Source of the DNA: Candidatus Endomicrobiellum meruensis
Lineage (GTDB): Bacteria > Elusimicrobiota > Endomicrobiia > Endomicrobiales > Endomicrobiaceae
DNA: 48,898 nucleotides
Assembly (NCBI GenBank): GCA_031282625.1
Contig: JAITDI010000008.1
Span: forward strand, 1-48,898
Reading direction: 5' to 3'
The first letter of the stretch is position 1, and every line of letters starts with the position of its first letter. A model generated the notes under the pieces. That model did no database searches. It was not told the origin of the DNA and saw nothing but the letters and a program-made list of their open reading frames with translations. The position numbers were made by a program, and so were the translations under genes. Below, one piece after another: positions 35,427 through 45,038 of this stretch.

Positions 35427-35783
35427 ATGACTTATGTTTTATTAAATAAAGTAATAGTTTGTTTTTCAGGTTTGTTAGGTTGTGCAGTTATGTCATTATC
35501 AGCACCGAATGTTCATGCGTAGCTCAGAGATGCGTCGTCTCAAACGACTACGACTATAATTCATAGTAGTTTCACTGGTGAAATTCAAGATGTGAGATTT
35601 GGAGGGGACTCTAATAATCCGCCAACGCTGGTACCAAGAGAATTTTGGCGTACTTTGGGGAGAGCGGTAACTCTTGGTTATATGTCAGGTAGTCCTGCTA
35701 GTCCAGTTCACACGATGTGTGAGACTTCCACCGGATTGGTCGACGCGAGGTACAGGCAGATGATGTCAACTTTCAGATGCTAA
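35427..35783 (+). pseudogene. Small exported protein of unknown family, interrupted by an amber codon
   Basis: A 119-codon frame has a convincing signal peptide (VIVCFSGLLGCAVMSLSAPN then VHA). A TAG stop (35520-35522) follows exactly at the expected cleavage point. The frame then stays open for 86 more codons, with more balanced composition than the surroundings (SFTGEIQDVRFGGDSNNPP, then a Cys-containing end). There is no good ribosome-binding site. I do not recognise the family. It may be a decayed surface or secreted protein that entered downstream of the tRNA genes. A 46-codon open stretch (35777-35917) follows but overlaps a dispersed repeat and is probably not a gene. Confidence 0.55.
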
Positions 35784-35881
35784 TTAGGTTATTTTATCTT
35801 TTGCAGCGTAGATTGCAATTGAATGCTGATATTGAAGATTTTACTATCCAAGTGCACAATGAAAGAGCAAGGCAAGAACTT

Positions 35882-35940
35882 TTTTTTATCTATCCGATAA
35901 CTCAGGTTCTAAAATAATTTCCTTTGTTGCTTTTTAAGCA
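35882..35940 (+). repeat. Dispersed intergenic repeat, copy 3
   Basis: TTTTTTATCTATCCGATAA followed by CTCAG is identical to bases 48642-48666 except for one base missing. The tail (AATTTCCTTT) also resembles that copy. From here to the methyltransferase start at 36289 I see no intact gene; short open stretches on the minus strand are not convincing. Confidence 0.65.
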
Positions 35941-36288
35941 CTATTCTTTAACCTTTTCAACTAAATCTTGTATAGATACCAAGTTCCATAGGATATTCTT
36001 GGTATAATTTTTGACTGAAAATCAACACAAAATTAGTGTTATAAAAAATCGTAAAATTTTTAGAAATTTTAAACCAAGTTTATATATGAATTTTGAAAAA
36101 TTTGAATTTGGATTGGAGTTTGTTTTTATGCCGTTTGCTTTTTTGCAGCTTACTTGCTTGAAGTTAATTTGAACTGATTTTCTGCGTTTGGTATAACTTT
36201 ACAAACCAATTCATTTCAAACTAAAAGCGAGCCATCTAAAATCTGAAAAAATCCAATTTTTATAGCTTCAGGAAAAGGATTGAAATAT

Positions 36289-37175
36289 ATGAAAAATATA
36301 AAGAAATACAAACGAAACCCAAATAAAAAAAATGTGTAATTTCAGAGACAACAAGCACATACGTCGCTACTGCTAAACCTTTTTTTGAGATTAATAATGC
36401 GTTTTTGTATAAAGGAAATGTTTTAGTGAGAAATACTTTTAGCGGAGAATTTTGTGATTTGATAGTAACATCGCCTCCTTATAATGTTGGAGTAGCATAT
36501 AATTCAACCGATGATGTGTTAAGTTATGAAGATTATTTGAAGTTCACAGAAAAATGGTTAGGTAATTGTTATTATTGGACTAAAAATAGTGGGCGCTTAA
36601 TTTTAAATATCCCTTTAGATAAAAACAAGGGTGGTCAAAAAAGCGTTGGTGCAGATATAACCGCAATATCACAAAAAGTAGGTTGGAAATATCATTCAAC
36701 AATTATTTGGAATGAGGGGAATATATCTCGTAGAACAGCGTGGGGATCTTTTATGTCGGCTTCTGCGCCTTATGTTATTGCACCTGTGGAATTAATACTT
36801 GTTTTGTATAAAAACGAATGGAAAAAAATTGGAGGGACTCGTATATCAGATATTTCTAAAAAAGAATTTATGGACTGGACGAGCGGAGTTTGGACTTTTA
36901 ACGGCGAAAGTAAAAAAAGGATTGGTCATCCTGCCCCTTTCCCAAAAGAACTTCCATATAGAGCAATCAAGATGTTTAGTTATGTCGGTGATGTTGTATT
37001 TGACCCTTTTAGTGGAAGCGGAACAACTACATTGGTCGCTGCCTTGCATAATCGTATAGGAATGGGACTTGATATAGATGAGCAATATTGTAATTTAGCT
37101 AAAAATAGGTTATCTATTGAATTAAATCTTTTAAAAATGGGAAAACAAAATTATGCCGAAGATTTCACAAAATGA
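36289..37175 (+). pseudogene. Type II-like DNA methyltransferase (N4-cytosine or N6-adenine), 5' frameshift
   Basis: The main frame is open from 36327 to 37175; the first usable start in it is TTG at 36405 (256 residues). It encodes a beta-class SAM-dependent DNA methyltransferase: catalytic motif IV TSPPYNVG first, SAM-binding DPFSGSGTTTLVA near the end. SPPY is commoner in N4-cytosine enzymes. A better start, ATG 36289 with AGGAAAAGG upstream, reads 16 codons in another frame and stops. Adding one A to the A8 run at 36325-36332 would join the two and supply about 38 N-terminal residues. The gene may be broken, switchable or read from TTG. No restriction endonuclease or specificity gene is adjacent. 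Confidence 0.75.
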
Positions 37176-37190
37176 ATAGTTAATTAGTGT

Positions 37191-39048
37191 CTATTCTTCA
37201 ACTACTACTTTTACAAGATCTCCATATTTATCTGTGGTTAGAGATTTAATTTTGGATAACTCGTACCATTTTTTGAAAGAACTAACAAATACAATCATCA
37301 TAAAAATCATTACTATTATAGCTAAAATTCCTAAAAGAAATTGATTTTTGTGAAAATATCCTTTTAAAAATGTTCCGTTGGATAATTGCATTCCAAATAC
37401 TTGAATATATCCAGCCCACAATGTGACGGTAGCCAATAAAACACCCGGTATTGCCGTGAGCAAGGCAAGTTTACCTCTATTCATTCTAATAAACATTGTA
37501 GTGCATACTATAAGAGCACATGACGCAAGAAGCTGATTGCTTATTCCAAAAAGGGGACATATGCTGCCAATATCCCCAGTATAGACTAAATAACCCCATG
37601 AGAAAGTAAACAACAAACCGGCTATTAAGACTCCCGATTTTCTCTTTTGATCTTTAAAGTATGGAATCGCGCGACCAAGCAACTCTTGTAAGAAAAATCT
37701 TCCAACCCTTGTGCCAGCATCTATAGCTGTAAGAATAAATACCGCTTCAAACATAACGGCAAAATTGTACCAATACGCCATTAAGTTATCCATATAGGGA
37801 ATTTTGTTAAATATATTCGCCATACCAACGGCAAGAGACACCGCACCTCCAGTTCTTCCAGCAAGATCTATTCCTATCTTTTCACTAAAAAATGCAAGAT
37901 CCTTAACGGCTAATCCGGGGTTTGAAGCAAGAAAAGCGTCATAAGCTGCCTTTGGTGTATTTATCGCAAAATAATCTCCCGGCACAAGAGTAACCGCCGC
38001 TATTAAAGCCATTATGGCTACAAAACCTTCAACAAGCATCGCACCATATCCTACAAACAGAAGGTCATTTTCATTATTTAGCATTTTGGGAGTAGTTCCT
38101 GTTCCAATTATTGCGTGAAACCCAGAAATGGCTCCACAAGCTATAATTATAAAAATGAACGGGATCACCGGACCGCCAATAATGGGTCCTCCACCCTTAA
38201 TAAAGCTAGTAAATGCTGGCATTTGTATCACAGGATGAATAAAAATAATTCCTAAAGCTAAAGAAACAATCGTTCCTATTTTCAAATATGAGGATAAGTA
38301 ATCTCTTGGAACAAGCAAAAACCACACTGGGAGCACAGATGCAAAAAAACCATACACGGCAATTGCGATAGAAAGCGATTTTGCATTCCATGTAAACAAA
38401 GTTCCCATCGCCGCAACGCCAACGGCGTTTTTCCCTAATAAAATTGCAAGTATCAATAATACGATCCCCAAAACGCTTGCAATAACAATGCCTGACTTTT
38501 GACAATACTTCATAATTATTCCCATGAGTATGGCTTATAGGAATAGTAGAACAAACAACAAAAAGAGACCACGGCGCGTTGTTCATTGCTCCAACGCAAA
38601 CTAGTGAAAGTCCGGAAAGAGTCATAACCAAAATAAATAAAATCGCAAACGCTGCTACCATTCCAATACTTCCGTTAAGTTCTTTTGTCGCAATCGTAGC
38701 CAGGCTTTGCCCTTTATGGCGCAATGAGGCAAAAAGCACGACCAAATCATGAACAGCGCCGCCAAGCACACAGCCTATAAGTATCCATAAAGCGCCGGGC
38801 AAAAATCCGAATTGAGCGGCTAACACAGGACCTGCCAAAGGTCCAGCCGCGGCAATTGCAGCAAAATGATGTCCAAAAAGAACGTTTTTGTTTGTAGGCA
38901 TATAGTCGCGTCCGTCGTAATATTTATGTGCGGGCGTAATTCGTCCAGAATCAGTATGCAAAAGTTTCTTAGATAAAAAAATACCATAAAACCGATACCC
39001 TATAGCAAAAATACAAAGACTGGCAAATATCAATGTTAATGCGTTCAT
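37191..39048 (-). pseudogene. cstA: Carbon starvation protein CstA (peptide/pyruvate transporter), frameshifted
   Basis: CstA is a multi-helix inner-membrane transporter for peptides or pyruvate. The N-terminal part (39048 to about 38533) carries the typical GRDYMPTNKNVLFGHHFAAI and GPLAGPVLAAQFG. The rest, in another frame (start of open frame 38525), carries SGFHAIIGTGTTPK and DAGTRVGRF. The junction near 38533 has one extra base: removing one C in the minus-strand AGCC restores a single 618-residue protein. An N-terminal fragment would end after about 75 unrelated residues. The two halves cannot easily work separately. It converges with the methyltransferase gene. Confidence 0.9.
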
Positions 39049-39074
39049 AAAAGTACTCTCTTTTAAATTCTTTT

Positions 39075-39641
39075 TTATTTTAAAATTAAATTAATTGCAA
39101 AGCAATCAATTCCACTATTTTTGCAAAAATCAATCATATCCTCAATATTTTTATAAGAATCATCTATAAAAATAATTTGGTCAGGAGTAAAGTTAGTTTT
39201 TTCCAAAAACAAGACTAATCCGGGGATTTTATTATCATTAATCTGTCCACGAATAACTCCGTCACTTATTGAAAATTTTGAGTTTTCCTCCACAGAAACA
39301 GAAATTGTATTAAACCTGAACCCTTCTTCTTTAAGTTTTTCAGCTGTTGCGGTTGTAGCTAAACAGAAAATAGGAATTTTTCTATATTTCATAAGATAAA
39401 AAAGGTTATAACTCTTAGGTATGGCTTTTGATTGGCTGTCTAAAAGGATACCGTCGTCGGTAATACATATTATGTTCTTTTGCAAATTAGACGACAATAC
39501 ACGAGAGGTTATACTTTTAATAGCTTTTTCCCAAGATGAGGCTTTTACTATTTCTATTTTTGGCGATTGTTTCGCTACCGTATAAGTTACTAAGGTAGTC
39601 AGGATTGAAAAACATAAAATGAAATACTTAACTAATTTCAT
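39075..39641 (-). CDS. Exported HAD-like protein (DUF2608 family)
   Basis: The 188-residue protein has a signal peptide (VKYFILCFSILTTLVTYTVA) and a HAD-like fold: CITDDGILLD in the motif I position, CLATTATAEKLKEEGF, and IIFIDDSYKNIEDM as the acidic motif. DUF2608 proteins occur in intracellular bacteria such as Legionella and Chlamydia. In motif I the usual nucleophile Asp appears to be Thr, so it may not be a phosphatase. The ATG at 39641 fits the AAAGGAG site better than the ATG six bases upstream. It is on the same strand as cstA, 26 bases away. Confidence 0.7.
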   Translation of the reverse strand: MKLVKYFILCFSILTTLVTYTVAKQSPKIEIVKASSWEKAIKSITSRVLSSNLQKNIICITDDGILLDSQSKAIPKSYNLFYLMKYRKIPIFCLATTATAEKLKEEGFRFNTISVSVEENSKFSISDGVIRGQINDNKIPGLVLFLEKTNFTPDQIIFIDDSYKNIEDMIDFCKNSGIDCFAINLILK

Positions 39642-39760
39642 AAACATCTCCTTTAATTTAACCGTTTATCTATACTCTAACAATATTGATAGATTAGACA
39701 AGTAGACACTTCATAACAACTTCTACATTCTACCAATCAAATTTTAGTTAGGCAACCCTA

Positions 39761-39785
39761 AATCTGATAAGCTCAATTCTAATAT
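39761..39785 (+). repeat. Dispersed intergenic repeat, copy 4 (half)
   Basis: CTGATAAGCTCAATTCTAAT matches the right half and tail of the family (GATAAACTCAG, then AATATC). The left arm is missing. It lies in the 326-base gap (39648-39973) between the HAD-like gene and thrC. That gap also has a loose TTTAG...CTAAA dyad at 39743-39762 and nothing else I can support. Confidence 0.35.
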
Positions 39786-39973
39786 TATAATATTTGATTT
39801 TATAGAGAAATCCAATCTAGTATATTAAGAAACTAAAAATAAGAAACCCAAAATAAAGTTTATTGCGTGGCAAAGTTAATAGCTTTTTATTTTTATTCAT
39901 TGCTTTAATAGTCTGAAAATAATAAAATCAATACGTAAATATTATTATTGTATTTTGAAAAAGGATAAATGAA

Positions 39974-41038
39974 ATGATTTACAAAGGTTTAATTGAAAAA
40001 TACAGAAAATTCTTGCCAGTAAGCGATAGTACTCCGGTTATATCTCTTAATGAAGGAAACACACCGCTTATAAAAGCTAGAAATCTTCCCCAACAAATAG
40101 GGTTTAACGGCGAAATATATTTTAAATTTGAAGGTATGAACCCTACAGGCTCGTTTAAAGACAGAGGAATGACAATGGCTGTTTCAAAAGCTGTTGAGGC
40201 TGAAAGCAAAGTGGTTATTTGCGCTTCAACGGGGAACACGTCCGCATCAGCAGCAGCTTACGCTGCAAGAGCGGGCATAAAATGTGTTGTTCTTATACCT
40301 GAGGGGAAAATAGCTTTAGGAAAACTGTCTCAAGCTGTTATGCACAAAGCTGAAGTTTTGGAAATAAACGGCAACTTTGATGACGCATTGAATTTTGCAA
40401 AAGAATTAAGTGAAAAATATCCTATAACTTTAGTGAATTCTGTTAATCCTTACAGAATTGAAGGACAAAAGACGGCTGCATATGAAATATGCGAAAGTTT
40501 AGGCGAAGCCCCTGATTATCAATTTATGCCTGTCGGCAACGCTGGAAATATTACGGCGTATTGGAAAGGATATAAAGATTACAATAAAGCGGAGCCTTCT
40601 AAATATGCTCTTCCAAAGATGATGGGTTTTCAAGCTGCCGGGTCTGCACCTATAGTGGAAGGTCATCCCATAGCAAACCCAGAAACAATAGCAACAGCTA
40701 TAAGGATAGGAAATCCTGCTTCTTGGAAAACAGCAGAAGAAGCCAGAGGTGAATCTAACGGCGTTATAGACAAAGTAACAGATGAGGAAATATTAGAAGC
40801 ATATAGAATTGTGGCTGCTACAGAAGGTATTTTTTGCGAGCCTGCCTCAGCATCGTCTATTGCTGGTCTTATAAAATACGTTAAGATGGGATATTTCAAA
40901 AATAATAGACTTGGAAAAGCTGTGTGCATACTTACAGGACATGGTCTAAAAGATCCAGACATTGCTGTTTCTAATGCTGTAAAACCTAAAAAAGTTAAAG
41001 CAAATATGAAAGATATAATAGATGCTATAGGATTTTAA
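39974..41038 (+). CDS. thrC: Threonine synthase
   Basis: This PLP enzyme turns O-phosphohomoserine into threonine in the cytoplasm. LNEGNTPLI, the PLP lysine in [11 protein letters not shown], and the phosphate-binding [17 protein letters not shown] are present. The C-terminal [11 protein letters not shown] and [10 protein letters not shown] are typical. Its 354 residues fit the short bacterial form without the N-terminal extension. The ATG is preceded by AAAAGGA. cinA follows after four bases. No other threonine genes are in the window. Confidence 0.95.
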   Translation: MIYKGLIEKYRKFLPVSDSTPVISLNEGNTPLIKARNLPQQIGFNGEIYFKFEGMNPTGSFKDRGMTMAVSKAVEAESKVVICASTGNTSASAAAYAARAGIKCVVLIPEGKIALGKLSQAVMHKAEVLEINGNFDDALNFAKELSEKYPITLVNSVNPYRIEGQKTAAYEICESLGEAPDYQFMPVGNAGNITAYWKGYKDYNKAEPSKYALPKMMGFQAAGSAPIVEGHPIANPETIATAIRIGNPASWKTAEEARGESNGVIDKVTDEEILEAYRIVAATEGIFCEPASASSIAGLIKYVKMGYFKNNRLGKAVCILTGHGLKDPDIAVSNAVKPKKVKANMKDIIDAIGF

Positions 41039-41042
41039 TTTT

Positions 41043-42329
41043 GTGAAAATAGAACTTATTTGCACAGGAAGCGAACTTCTTGCTGGAAAGCTTAATACAA
41101 GTGCAGCTTATATAGGCTCAAGATTATTTAACATAGGTCTCGAGTTATCTTGCATTACTGATATAGGCGATAAAAAACAAGATTTGGTAAAGCATTTTAA
41201 CATTGCTTTTGCGAGAAGTAATATAATAGTTGTAACGGGAGGGCTTGGTCCGACTTTTGATGACATAACTGTTGAAACTGCAGCTGAATGCTTGGGGCTT
41301 CCAACTTATTCTGACCAGAAAGTTTTAAAGTGTATACAAGAATACTTCGCTAAAAAATCAATTTCAAAAATACCAAAAATCAACGAAAGGCAGGCTAATA
41401 TACTTAGCGGCGCTAAAGTTTTAGAAAATCGTTTGGGCACAGCACCGGGACAAATGCTGCACTTTGAATTTAAGAGCGATGGAAAAAAGTATCGCAAAAC
41501 TTTGTTTTTGCTTCCTGGTCCTCCAAGAGAAATGAAGCCGATGTTTGAAGAAAACATTGAACCATTTTTAAAAAGTTATTCTTCGGGTATAAGAAAAAAT
41601 GTTTCCTTACGTGTGTTTGGTTTATCAGAATCTGCAATTGCCGAAGCAATAAAGCCGGTTATTGAGGAAGCTAAATTTGGAGACTGCCAAGCTGTGGAAT
41701 TTGGTATTTTGGCAAGCGACTCTATAGTAGATATAAAATTTGCAGTTTCAGGCGGGGACGAGTTTGTTGTAGACAGCTCAATAAAGAATTTAAATTTAAG
41801 ATTTGGCGAAGTTTTAAAAGATAATATTTTTGGATATAACGATGATACTCTTGCATCTGTAATGGGAAAACTTCTTATTCAAAAAAGAAAAACTGTTTCT
41901 TTCGCAGAGTCTTGCACCGGAGGGAAAATAGCGTCGGCTATTACAGATATTGCAGGCAGTTCTTTGTACTTTAAAAGCTCCGTAGTAACTTATTCCAACG
42001 AATCCAAACTTAAAATTCTCGGTGTAAAAGAAGAAACTTTAAAAAAATTTGGATCGGTAAGCGAAGAGGTTGCAAAAGAAATGGCTAGAGGTATTTTGAA
42101 TCTTTCAGGAAGCGACTACGCTTTTTCTGTTACTGGTATTGCGGGTCCTGGCGGAGGTTCAAAAGACAAGCCAGTCGGTTTAGTTTACGTTGGTTTTGCC
42201 GACAATAAAAAAACCGAAAGTTTCAAATTCAATTTTGCCGGAACACGAAAAGATATAAGGGACAAAACAGTTAATACAGTTTTGGATTGCTTGAGAAAAA
42301 AATTAATTGAAAAACAATCTAAAAAATGA
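41043..42329 (+). CDS. cinA: CinA-family nicotinamide-nucleotide amidohydrolase
   Basis: The protein has an N-terminal molybdopterin-binding-like domain (about 1-170: GSELLAGKLNTSAAYIG and VTGGLGPTFDD) and a C-terminal CinA domain (about 265-428) with SFAESCTGGKIASAITDIAG. The latter deamidates nicotinamide mononucleotide in NAD recycling; the N-terminal domain can have ADP-ribose pyrophosphatase activity in characterized members. The GTG start lies four bases after the thrC stop. At 428 residues it is full length. Confidence 0.93.
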   Translation: MKIELICTGSELLAGKLNTSAAYIGSRLFNIGLELSCITDIGDKKQDLVKHFNIAFARSNIIVVTGGLGPTFDDITVETAAECLGLPTYSDQKVLKCIQEYFAKKSISKIPKINERQANILSGAKVLENRLGTAPGQMLHFEFKSDGKKYRKTLFLLPGPPREMKPMFEENIEPFLKSYSSGIRKNVSLRVFGLSESAIAEAIKPVIEEAKFGDCQAVEFGILASDSIVDIKFAVSGGDEFVVDSSIKNLNLRFGEVLKDNIFGYNDDTLASVMGKLLIQKRKTVSFAESCTGGKIASAITDIAGSSLYFKSSVVTYSNESKLKILGVKEETLKKFGSVSEEVAKEMARGILNLSGSDYAFSVTGIAGPGGGSKDKPVGLVYVGFADNKKTESFKFNFAGTRKDIRDKTVNTVLDCLRKKLIEKQSKK

Positions 42330-42385
42330 AATAATCTCAAAGTTGATTCCTGTACAAATAATCCGATTGTTACAGAGGAGATACG

Positions 42386-43189
42386 ATGAAAAAAGCATTG
42401 GCTTTTTTATTTTGTTTGTTTTTCTATGCAGATTGTTCTTTTGGACAAGCTGTCCAACAAGAATCTTTAACTAAACTTTGGAAGTTTTCGGGTATTTTTA
42501 CGTGGTCGTATAATCAGACCGATATAAGTAAAAATTGGACTGGCAAAGAAACATATTCAAGAGCATGGCAGGGGAGACTAGATACATCTGCCGTCAGAGA
42601 CAGTCAGTCTTCAAACTGGTTAAATACTTTGAAAGAGTATTATGGTGAAACAGTTTCTAACGGTTCAAGCTCCATAAGTTTGGACACAATAGAGTTTAAT
42701 TCGGTATATACGTATAAAATATTTAAAAATTTACAGCCGTACGGTTCTTTTTATATTTTATCGCAGAATAATAAATTTTGGGATCCGGTAACGTACATAG
42801 AATCTGCCGGTTTGAATTTTACGCTTATAAACAGCTCAATGAATACTTTAAAAGTCAGAGCCGGAGCTGCATTTAAACAAATTTTTAATTCTAAGAAAGA
42901 TGTTGAACGGGATTTTGGCGGCGAATCGGTTATAGATTATATTTTCGTGTTTCGCCAAAACACAAAATTTACTTCGCAATTTAGAATTTTTGAAACATTT
43001 AGACCGACATGCGAAGATATTTATTGGGAAAACAGATTATTTCTAAAAACAGGTCCGTGGCTTACGACGGAAATAGGATATATAGTTTATTTTGATCATT
43101 CAAGGATTGCGGCTCATAGCTGGACTAATGATGTTGAAAGGATGTTCTACATAGCTTTAGGATTTTCTTTCAATATGTTTCAAAAGTAA
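42386..43189 (+). CDS. Outer-membrane beta-barrel protein, function unknown
   Basis: The 267-residue protein has a signal peptide (ALAFLFCLFFYADCSFGQ) and no internal membrane helix. Alternating hydrophobic and polar residues, many aromatics (FSGIFTWSYNQTDIS) and a terminal strand ending in Phe (YIALGFSFNMFQK) indicate a beta-barrel of the DUF3078 or DUF481 kind. A good GAGGAG site precedes the ATG. It lies alone between cinA and lepA. The function cannot be told from sequence. Confidence 0.7.
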   Translation: MKKALAFLFCLFFYADCSFGQAVQQESLTKLWKFSGIFTWSYNQTDISKNWTGKETYSRAWQGRLDTSAVRDSQSSNWLNTLKEYYGETVSNGSSSISLDTIEFNSVYTYKIFKNLQPYGSFYILSQNNKFWDPVTYIESAGLNFTLINSSMNTLKVRAGAAFKQIFNSKKDVERDFGGESVIDYIFVFRQNTKFTSQFRIFETFRPTCEDIYWENRLFLKTGPWLTTEIGYIVYFDHSRIAAHSWTNDVERMFYIALGFSFNMFQK

Positions 43190-43211
43190 ATGATTATAAG
43201 GGAAAATATTG

Positions 43212-44999
43212 ATGTCTAACATAAGAAATTTTTGCATTATAGCTCATATTGATCACGGAAAAAGCACTCTTGCCGACAGACTTCTTGAATATACTGGCAC
43301 AATTTCAAAAAGAGAAATGAAAGACCAAATACTTGACGGTATGGAGCTTGAAAGGGAAAGAGGAATAACAATAAAAGCTAAAGCCGTAAGAATGAATTAT
43401 ACGTCTAAGAGCGGTCAAACTTATGTTTTAAATTTGATAGACACGCCGGGGCATGTTGATTTTACATACGAAGTTTCAAGAGCGTTGGCAGCTTGCGAAG
43501 GAGCGATTTTAGTGATAGACGCCACTCAGGGAGTTGAAGCTCAAACGCTTGCAAATACCATGCTTGCCAAGAACGCTAATTTAAAAATTGTTCCCGTTAT
43601 AAACAAAATAGATTTGCCCACTGCCGATGTTGACAGCGCATACGAGCAAATGAAAGAAGGTCTTGACGTAAATGCTGAACCAATTCTTGCGAGCGCTAAG
43701 GAAGGCATAGGAATAAGTGAAATAGTTGATTCTATTATTGCAAATATTCCGCCGGCAAAAATTATAAATGACGAGCCTTTATCAGCTTTAATTTTTGATT
43801 CTTTTTACGAATCTTACAGAGGCGTTATAGTTATAATAAGAGTCTTTGACGGAAAAATACGCAAAGGGATGAAGGTTCGTTTTATGGCTTCTGGAGCTGA
43901 GCATGAAGTTCTTGAAGTCGGGTATATGAAAATAAAGATGATAGAAGCGTCGGAACTTTCTTCAGGCGAAGTGGGATATGTGGTTGCCGGCATAAAAGAT
44001 ATTAGGGATATAAAAATTGGCGACACTATAACTGAGAGTTCAAATCCGACAAAACACCCTCACGAGGGATATAAAGAAATAAATCCGTTTGTTTTTGCTG
44101 GTCTTTATCCAAACAGCACTTCCGAATACGACAGCTTGAAGATTGCTTTGGAAAAGCTCAAACTTTCAGACGCTTCGCTTGTATATTTCCCTGAAACATC
44201 TGTGGCTTTAGGGTTTGGTTTTAGATGCGGATTTTTAGGTTCTTTACATTTGGAAATAATTAAAGAAAGACTTGAAAGAGAGTTTGATTTAAGTCTTTTG
44301 GTTACGGCGCCAAATGTTGTTTATAAAGTGAAAACAAAAGGGAAATATGTTACTATAGACAATCCTTCCAAATTTCCAAATAATGCCGATATTGAAGAAA
44401 TTTGGGAGCCGTATGTTGAAGCTACCATTATTTGTCCTGTTGAATATTTAGGAGATATGCTAGACCTCTGCCAGAAGAGGAGAGGAAAGCAGACTTCAAT
44501 GAAGTATATGAATGTTAAAATAGCTCTTTTGAAATATCATATGCCGCTTGCGGAAATAATAGTCGGTTTTTACGATGCGTTGAAATCGGCTTCAAAAGGA
44601 TACGCTTCTTTTGATTATGAGCATATAGAACCGCAACTTGGAGATTTAGTCAAACTGGAGATTATGATAAATTCAGAAGTTGTGGATGCTTTTACAGTTA
44701 TTACGCATAGAGATAAAGCTCAAACTTCCGCTCATTATCTTACCGAGAAATTAAAAGGCATTATCCCAAGGCATATGTTTGAAATACCTATACAGGCAAA
44801 AGTAAACAATAAAATAATTGCCAGAGAAACAATATCGGCTATGCGTAAAGACGTTCTTGCAAAATGTTATGGCGGCGACATAACCAGAAAGCGTAAGCTG
44901 CTTGAAAAGCAGAAAGAAGGCAAACGAAAAATGAGACAATTTGGCAGAGTAGAAATTCCGTCAGAAGCTTTTGTGGCTGTTCTTAAAATAGATGAGTAA
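43212..44999 (+). CDS. lepA: Elongation factor 4 (LepA)
   Basis: LepA is a ribosome-associated translational GTPase. The N-terminus has G1 AHIDHGKST, G2 RERGITIKA, G3 DTPGHVDF and G4 NKIDLP. The family-specific C-terminal domain is rich in basic residues (YGGDITRKRKLLEKQKEGKR). At 595 residues it is complete. The ATG at 43212 (GATGTCTAAC) is preferred to the TTG just before it. It is followed by lepB, as in many bacteria. Confidence 0.97.
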   Translation: MSNIRNFCIIAHIDHGKSTLADRLLEYTGTISKREMKDQILDGMELERERGITIKAKAVRMNYTSKSGQTYVLNLIDTPGHVDFTYEVSRALAACEGAILVIDATQGVEAQTLANTMLAKNANLKIVPVINKIDLPTADVDSAYEQMKEGLDVNAEPILASAKEGIGISEIVDSIIANIPPAKIINDEPLSALIFDSFYESYRGVIVIIRVFDGKIRKGMKVRFMASGAEHEVLEVGYMKIKMIEASELSSGEVGYVVAGIKDIRDIKIGDTITESSNPTKHPHEGYKEINPFVFAGLYPNSTSEYDSLKIALEKLKLSDASLVYFPETSVALGFGFRCGFLGSLHLEIIKERLEREFDLSLLVTAPNVVYKVKTKGKYVTIDNPSKFPNNADIEEIWEPYVEATIICPVEYLGDMLDLCQKRRGKQTSMKYMNVKIALLKYHMPLAEIIVGFYDALKSASKGYASFDYEHIEPQLGDLVKLEIMINSEVVDAFTVITHRDKAQTSAHYLTEKLKGIIPRHMFEIPIQAKVNNKIIARETISAMRKDVLAKCYGGDITRKRKLLEKQKEGKRKMRQFGRVEIPSEAFVAVLKIDE

Positions 45000-45038
45000 T
45001 TATAATTAATGTAAATATAGAAAAAGAGGTAAATATTT

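Noticed and set aside
35777-35917. 46-codon open frame after the amber-interrupted gene
   Set aside because: No ribosome-binding site, and its end is built from the dispersed repeat also found at 48642; coding is unlikely.
36120-36285. Minus-strand stretch with protein-like text (NPFPEAIKIGFFQILDGSLL, stop, then more)
   Set aside because: It has an internal stop, no start and no recognisable family. It could be a restriction-gene remnant, but evidence is too thin.
37172-37197. GAATAG/CTATTC stem between the methyltransferase and cstA
   Set aside because: Six base pairs with an 11-base loop and no T run; too weak to call a terminator.
39743-39762. Loose TTTAG...CTAAA dyad upstream of thrC
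   Set aside because: The inner bases do not pair, it is over 200 bases from thrC, and no metal gene is adjacent.
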